Part shown: positions 59,771 through 64,000 of the stretch, piece by piece
Layout of the letters: every line of letters starts with the position of its first letter
Position numbering within the stretch: position 1 is the first letter of the stretch
Source: Clostridium_X cadaveris
GTDB taxonomy: Bacteria; Bacillota; Clostridia; Clostridiales; Clostridiaceae
DNA length: 64,000 bases
Reading direction: 5' to 3' (one strand)
NCBI RefSeq assembly: GCF_039521325.1
Contig: NZ_BAAACD010000008.1
The notes under the pieces: model-generated
Told to the model about the DNA's origin: nothing
Seen by the model: the letters and a program-made list of their open reading frames with translations, nothing else
The model's database searches: none
Translations under genes and position numbers: made by a program

Positions 59771-60949
59771 TCATTCGACACCCAATCCTTTAAGAAATGT
59801 CTTTTCGTATTTATTTTCTAACATTACTCTCTTTATATATCTTTTCCTATTGCCATCATCTTTAACACATAAAAAGTCTATTAAAAATTCCCTCTTTCCT
59901 TCTTCTTCATTACCTATTTTATATATTTTATTTAAATATATATCAGAATCCATATATTTTTTATTAATTTTAGATCCTTCTAGAATACCACTTATAAACT
60001 CATAATCATCATTTTTTATAGCTTCAATTATTTTGTTTAAATATATTCTTACTTCATTATTTTCATCTGTTGTCACATCTTTAAAATCTACATATTCCAC
60101 ACCTTTTCCTATTTGCCTTCCAGTTTCATCTACACTTGTTGTATCTATTCTTATTTGATTGTGATTTATTGTAAATTCCCTGAATACATCATTACTTGTT
60201 TCCGTTCCATATATGATGTCAAAGCTTAAATTCTCAAGATTCAACACTATAAGTTTATTCCCTCCCTGAAGTTTACTATCTTTATCGCTTAAGAGAATCA
60301 TTATATTATTATCTTCCATCCACTTAAATTCATAAATCTTAATATCAGAGTTATTCTTACTTTTAAAAGTCAATTTATAGCTCTTCTTTATATTGTTATC
60401 TGTAAAAAATATGAATGGTTTCATATCGGTCTGATCTTCATCATTATATATAGCCATAGTATATCTACTATCCTTAGAATTATTCCATGATAACCCTTTT
60501 AGCTCGTCACTTATAGATATTTCTTCTGAGGTAATATCAAAAGTAATTTTTGACATACTTTCATCATGTTTAAGAGGCACTATTTCTGATGATGTACTAA
60601 AGAGATTTTTTATAAAAGGAGCTAAAATCAGCATACCTATAATCATAGCAACTATGGCTCCATATGATTTAAAGCTTTTACAAAATTTATAGTATAGTTT
60701 GTTGCCATTCTTGTTAGAGTATTTGTTTCTATCTATGGATTCCAATACTGAATTTCTAGTGCTGTCAAATTCAATATAAGTATTGTCAAAAGCTCTCTTA
60801 AAAGTGTCATCCATTGCTTTTTCTTCTTCAAAAACTTCCCTGCATTTCATGCACTGTTCTTTGTGCATATCCATGGACTTTTCCATATCTCTGGATAAAT
60901 CACCTTCCATATATTCATACATATGATCTCTAAAAGTTTTACACTTCAC
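59771..60949 (-). CDS. Zinc-finger anti-sigma factor, membrane protein
   Basis: A 392-aa protein. Residues 1-45 hold the anti-sigma zinc motif HKEQCMKC with an upstream Cys/His pair; one membrane helix (IVAMIIGMLILAPFIKNLF) lies near residue 105; about 270 residues outside follow, a beta-rich region of unknown type. It should hold the ECF sigma factor at the membrane until a cell-surface signal arrives. The start is a GTG with AAGGAGGTG 5-6 nt upstream, 3 bases past the sigma gene. Confidence 0.85.
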   Translation of the reverse strand: MKCKTFRDHMYEYMEGDLSRDMEKSMDMHKEQCMKCREVFEEEKAMDDTFKRAFDNTYIEFDSTRNSVLESIDRNKYSNKNGNKLYYKFCKSFKSYGAIVAMIIGMLILAPFIKNLFSTSSEIVPLKHDESMSKITFDITSEEISISDELKGLSWNNSKDSRYTMAIYNDEDQTDMKPFIFFTDNNIKKSYKLTFKSKNNSDIKIYEFKWMEDNNIMILLSDKDSKLQGGNKLIVLNLENLSFDIIYGTETSNDVFREFTINHNQIRIDTTSVDETGRQIGKGVEYVDFKDVTTDENNEVRIYLNKIIEAIKNDDYEFISGILEGSKINKKYMDSDIYLNKIYKIGNEEEGKREFLIDFLCVKDDGNRKRYIKRVMLENKYEKTFLKGLGVE

Positions 60950-60952
60950 AAA

Positions 60953-61507
60953 CTACACCTCCTTTTCTCTTTGTTCCCTTTCATAATGTTTTTTGAAACT
61001 GTCTCTTATTTTATAATATCGTCTTTTTACTGCTCCTTCTGTCATGCCCATAACCTCTCCTATATCTACGAAAGTTGTTCCACTGGAATATTTTAAAGTT
61101 ATAATTTGTCTGTCTATATCTCCAAGCTTACCTATGAAATCTCTTATTATAAGCTTAGCTTCCCTTATTTCCATAGCTTCTTCTGGACCTGGATTCTTAT
61201 CATAAATATAAGTTATGTCCTCAATATTAGCCTCATAAACTCTCTTATATTTCCTTATATAATCTATACATTTATTTCTAGCTATCTTTAAAAGCCAATT
61301 TTTAAATTTATATTTTTTATCATACATATAAAGCTTGTTATATACTATAATAAATACTTCCTGAGTCACATCTTGAGCTGCTTCTCTATCATTTATCATA
61401 TTATAAGCAAATGAAAAAACCATATGCTCATATTTGTTCATAAGTATAGAAAAACTATCTACATTTCCTTTTAGCACTTCCTTTATGAGTTTTAAGTCCT
61501 CATCCAA
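60953..61507 (-). CDS. ECF-type sigma-70 factor
   Basis: A 184-aa ECF sigma factor. Region 2 has AAQDVTQEVFIIVYNKL near residue 45 and FKNWLLKIARNKCIDYIRK near 68; region 4 is a helix-turn-helix with SSGTTFVDIGEVMGMTEGAVKRR near 145. The start is a TTG with GGGGG 8 nt upstream. It is co-transcribed with the anti-sigma gene. A possible self-recognised promoter lies at 61543-61570. Confidence 0.92.
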   Translation of the reverse strand: MDEDLKLIKEVLKGNVDSFSILMNKYEHMVFSFAYNMINDREAAQDVTQEVFIIVYNKLYMYDKKYKFKNWLLKIARNKCIDYIRKYKRVYEANIEDITYIYDKNPGPEEAMEIREAKLIIRDFIGKLGDIDRQIITLKYSSGTTFVDIGEVMGMTEGAVKRRYYKIRDSFKKHYEREQREKEV

Positions 61508-61542
61508 AGCCTCTTCCCCCTTATCCTAACCTCTCATTAATA

Positions 61543-61570
61543 TATACGAAATTTTTCCCATATTGTAACC
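61543..61570 (-). promoter_or_regulatory. Candidate ECF-type promoter before the sigma gene
   Basis: On the minus strand GGTTACA (61570-61564), 15 nt and CGTATA (61548-61543), 36 bases before the TTG start. The pattern resembles ECF promoters with an AAC-type -35 and a CGT-type -10. One copy only, so support is limited. Confidence 0.35.
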
Positions 61571-61650
61571 TTAAATTTTAATTTTATCTTATTAATATTA
61601 TACAAGCTGTTTAATTTTATTTGTAACAATTTCCATTAAAAATCAAAAAA

Positions 61651-61683
61651 ATATACTGCAAAGCTAATTGCTTTACAGTATAT
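61651..61683 (-). terminator. Terminator of ptsI
   Basis: ATATACTG-c-AAAGC / GCTTT-a-CAGTATAT, 13 paired bases with a 5-nt loop, followed by TTTTTTTG on the minus strand, 33 bases past the ptsI stop. Confidence 0.85.
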
Positions 61684-61715
61684 CTATATGGACTAACGTC
61701 TAAATATCAAATAAG

Positions 61716-63338
61716 TTATTCTTGATCTATTATTATTTTTTTAGCTCCAAGTATTGACGATGCACTCATAGAGAATTCATCTAATCCATACTCTACAAGA
61801 GTAGCTATAGCTGTTTCATCACCAGCCATTTCTCCGCACATTCCACACCATTTTCCTGCTGAGTGAGCACCTTCAATTGTCATCTTTATAAGTCTTAAAA
61901 CTGCTGGATGCATTGGGTTATATAAGTAAGATACCTTCTCACTCATTCTGTCTGCAGCTAATGTATATTGGATTAAGTCATTTGTTCCTATTGAGAAGAA
62001 ATCAACATGCTTTGCAAGCTCATCAGCCATTACAGCAGCTGCTGGTATTTCTACCATTATTCCTATTTCGATAGAATCACTAACTTTTTGTCCCTCATTT
62101 AACAATTCAGCTTTGCACTCCTCTACAAAGCTCTTAGCCTGTTCAAATTCGCTTAAAGATGATATCATTGGGAACATTATCTTTAAGTTTCCATAGTAAG
62201 AAGCTCTAAGTAAAGCTCTTATTTGAACCTTGAATATATCTTTTCTATCTAAGCATAATCTTATAGCTCTGTATCCAAGGAATGGATTCATTTCCTCTGG
62301 CATTGGAAGATAAGTAAGCTTTTTGTCTCCTCCGATGTCTAGAGTTCTTATAACAACTGGCTTTCCTTCCATTTTCTCTAGAACATATTTGTATGCCTCA
62401 TATTGTTCTTCTTCTGTTGGCATATCATCTCTATCCATATATAAGAATTCTGTTCTGAAAAGACCTATTCCATCTGCTCCGTTTTCTATAACTTTGTGAA
62501 CATCTTCTGGCTTTCCTATGTTTCCGCACACTTCTATTCTCTTACCAGATTTAGTCTTAACTTTTACATCGATAAGCTTTTTAAGTTCTTCTTTTTCTTT
62601 TTCGTAAGCATCTCTCTTAGCTTCATATTCTTTTACTGTAGCTTCATCTGGGTGTAATATTACATTTCCCTCTACTCCATCTACTATTATGAAGTCTCCG
62701 TCCTTTACGCTGCTTGTTATATCATTTAATCCAACTATTGCTGGTATTTCTAATGTTCTAGCCATTATAGCACTATGAGATGTTCTTCCTCCGATATCAG
62801 TAAGGAATGCTACAACCTTGCTTCTGTCAAGCTGTGCTGTATCTGATGGAGTTAAATCATATGCTACTACTATTGTGTTTGTTGCTTCTATATTAAGTCC
62901 CATAGCTTTTCCAGCTAAGTTTAATTTTATTCTATTGGCAACATCCTTTATATCTGCTGCTCTTTCTCTCATATATTCATCTTCCATTGATTCAAATATC
63001 ATTAAGAAAGTTTGTGCAACTGAATCAACAGCTTTTAAAGCATTAGAGTTGTTTGATTCTATTTCCATTTCCATAGCACCAGTAAATTCTGGGTCATCTA
63101 AAAGCATGATATGACTATCAAAAACTGCAGCCTTTTCTTCTCCCATTTCTGCTAAAGCTTTTTCTTTTATAGATGTAAGCTGAGCTTTACATTGCTCTAA
63201 AGCATTTTGAAGTCTTTCTTTTTCCGCTTGAATGTCAGTTACCTTTTCATCAGTTATTATTAGCTCATCATTTTCTTTTAATACTACTGTTCCTATTGCA
63301 TATCCTTTAGATGCTGCTATTCCTTTTTTCATACTCAC
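61716..63338 (-). CDS. ptsI: PTS enzyme I (phosphoenolpyruvate--protein phosphotransferase)
   Basis: A 540-aa soluble enzyme that takes phosphate from PEP and passes it to HPr, starting all PTS sugar uptake. The phosphorylated His is in GGRTSHSAIMARTLEIPAI near residue 190; the PEP-binding barrel has GIGLFRTEFLYMD near 295 and DFFSIGTNDLIQYTLA near 445 with the C-terminal Cys in WCGMCGEMAGDE. Start: GTG here, or the ATG two codons on; AGGAGG is 4 or 10 nt away. No ptsH follows; an HPr-like gene is divergent. Confidence 0.97.
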   Translation of the reverse strand: MSMKKGIAASKGYAIGTVVLKENDELIITDEKVTDIQAEKERLQNALEQCKAQLTSIKEKALAEMGEEKAAVFDSHIMLLDDPEFTGAMEMEIESNNSNALKAVDSVAQTFLMIFESMEDEYMRERAADIKDVANRIKLNLAGKAMGLNIEATNTIVVAYDLTPSDTAQLDRSKVVAFLTDIGGRTSHSAIMARTLEIPAIVGLNDITSSVKDGDFIIVDGVEGNVILHPDEATVKEYEAKRDAYEKEKEELKKLIDVKVKTKSGKRIEVCGNIGKPEDVHKVIENGADGIGLFRTEFLYMDRDDMPTEEEQYEAYKYVLEKMEGKPVVIRTLDIGGDKKLTYLPMPEEMNPFLGYRAIRLCLDRKDIFKVQIRALLRASYYGNLKIMFPMISSLSEFEQAKSFVEECKAELLNEGQKVSDSIEIGIMVEIPAAAVMADELAKHVDFFSIGTNDLIQYTLAADRMSEKVSYLYNPMHPAVLRLIKMTIEGAHSAGKWCGMCGEMAGDETAIATLVEYGLDEFSMSASSILGAKKIIIDQE

Positions 63339-63463
63339 TCTTCCTCCTAAATATCATCTTATCCTTAATATATTAGCAATTATCATGCCAATATTGTCGA
63401 AACTTCTGAGTCCCTTTACTTTCAATGATTACCTAGTATTTTCGTAAATTCTCAGAATCAATA

Positions 63464-63488
63464 TACCTTGATAAAATTTATCAAGGTA
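63464..63488. promoter_or_regulatory. Palindrome 1 of the ptsI / HPr-like divergent region
   Basis: A perfect 12+1+12 palindrome, TACCTTGATAAA-A-TTTATCAAGGTA, containing the core TTGATA-N5-TATCAA (63468-63484). It is centred 138 bases before ptsI and is the strongest of three related copies. Confidence 0.65.
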
Positions 63489-63670
63489 CAAAACATTATT
63501 TTCTTATCATTCGTAATTTCAAGATAAATTTCTATATTGCCTCTGCTATATTAATACTTATTTATATAGTTCCCACAAAGTTTATATTTTACATGAGAAA
63601 TTATATGTAAGTATGTGTTTTTTTATATGAAAATTCTCTAGACTTTCTGAAGATTTTAAATTAATATAGA

Positions 63671-63691
63671 TATTGATAAAAAGTATCAATA
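63671..63691. promoter_or_regulatory. Palindrome 2 of the divergent region
   Basis: TATTGATA-AAAAG-TATCAATA, core TTGATA-N5-TATCAA (63673-63689). It is centred about 31 bp from palindrome 3, three helical turns. Confidence 0.6.
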
Positions 63692-63703
63692 CTTTTAGAA
63701 AAT

Positions 63704-63720
63704 CTGATAATTTTTATCAA
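63704..63720. promoter_or_regulatory. Palindrome 3 of the divergent region
   Basis: CTGATA-ATTTT-TATCAA, one mismatch in the left arm against the core. With palindromes 1 and 2 it makes a repeated operator in one intergenic region. Confidence 0.55.
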
Positions 63721-63870
63721 GTTTATAAACTGACTTTTATCTTAAATCCTATTTTCGACTCCATTTGAAACTAAAAAGTCGTTATTTAAAGGTATAAGCC
63801 TTATTATCTCTCACTTAAAAAAGGTGTGAGAATAAAAAAACTAGTCATAAAATTAAAGAGGTGAAATAAT

Positions 63871-64000
63871 TTGGTTAAAAGAAATGTAACTGTAAGCATA
63901 GAAAATGGTCTTCATACTAGAATTGCTGCGATGGTGGTTAATAAAGCTGCTGAAGTTAAGGAGCGTTATGGAGTTGACCTTCTTATAAAAAGAAAAAATG
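63871..64000 (+). CDS. HPr-like phosphocarrier protein, 5' part only
   Basis: Runs off the window end; 43 codons are visible. The product begins MVKRNVTVSIENGLHTRIAA. His15, the HPr phosphorylation site, and Arg17 are present, but the usual GxHARPA motif reads GLHTRIA (Pro18 to Ile, Ala16 to Thr). Starts at a TTG with AGAGGTG 7 nt upstream. It may be a divergent HPr paralogue, or the N-terminal domain of a longer protein. It is divergent from ptsI. Confidence 0.8.
   Translation, partial: MVKRNVTVSIENGLHTRIAAMVVNKAAEVKERYGVDLLIKRKN

Overview
The window is a low-GC Firmicute chromosome segment, most likely a Clostridium sensu stricto species. The evidence is the adjacent ptb-buk pair (butyrate formation), a thioredoxin reductase that lacks the NADPH-site motifs (clostridial ferredoxin-dependent type), a glmS ribozyme, a threonine T-box, strong purine-rich ribosome binding sites, frequent TTG/GTG starts, and terminators at most operon ends. 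No rRNA, tRNA, insertion sequence, prophage or CRISPR array is visible. Most genes lie on the minus strand.

Layout. 1-6.4 kb: a DUF969/DUF979 membrane pair, dinB, a GH29 alpha-L-fucosidase-like enzyme and a cysteine desulfidase-like enzyme (CdsB type) with a near-perfect sigma-54 promoter. Its probable activator, an enhancer-binding protein, is encoded just upstream (6.3-8.1 kb), and three copies of a TTTGCA-N4-TGCGAAA element lie between. 8-15 kb: a MocR regulator overlapping ddl, an MBL-fold hydrolase, a methyltransferase, a CNT nucleoside transporter and an AlaX-type editing protein. 15-19.3 kb: a second sigma-54 module: APC permease, PuuD-like glutaminase-fold hydrolase and an activator with a winged-helix-like C-terminus. 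19.4-27.1 kb: DUF2804, an ABC exporter with nearby small ORFs, a 52-aa gene, glmS with its ribozyme, and glmM.

27.2-33.4 kb: a nine-gene cluster: YhbD-like regulator, two bactofilin-type proteins, DUF2089, a SHOCT-like protein, a short partner protein, and an ABC-2 ATPase with two permeases. A MerR-like promoter with a palindrome in its spacer precedes it. 33.7-36 kb: thrS with T-box. 36-42 kb: an ABC pair, and divergently a HExxH metalloprotease-like protein, an excisionase-type HTH protein and an M50-type membrane protease, followed by small genes. 42-48.8 kb: a K+/H+ antiporter, murI, a stand-alone ATP-cone protein, an AIM24 protein, several small genes and VanZ. 49-51 kb: ptb-buk with a nested leader hairpin. 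51-64 kb: a FAD oxidoreductase, cdaA-cdaR (c-di-AMP), a secreted protein, a SleB-like hydrolase, trxA plus the reductase with a CsoR/CstR-type palindrome, iadA, a TPR protein, an ECF sigma/anti-sigma pair, ptsI, and the start of a divergent HPr-like gene. Three TTGATA-N5-TATCAA palindromes separate the last two.

The most notable material is regulatory architecture that can be read directly: two complete sigma-54 modules, the repeated palindromes before ptsI and the HPr-like gene, and the CsoR/CstR-like operator. The best candidates for little-described systems are the bactofilin/ABC-2 cluster and the two-protease/HTH cluster. Many starts were moved to an internal ATG because a GGAGG-type site lies 6-10 nt before it. 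All functions are read from sequence motifs and memory of families; no search was run.
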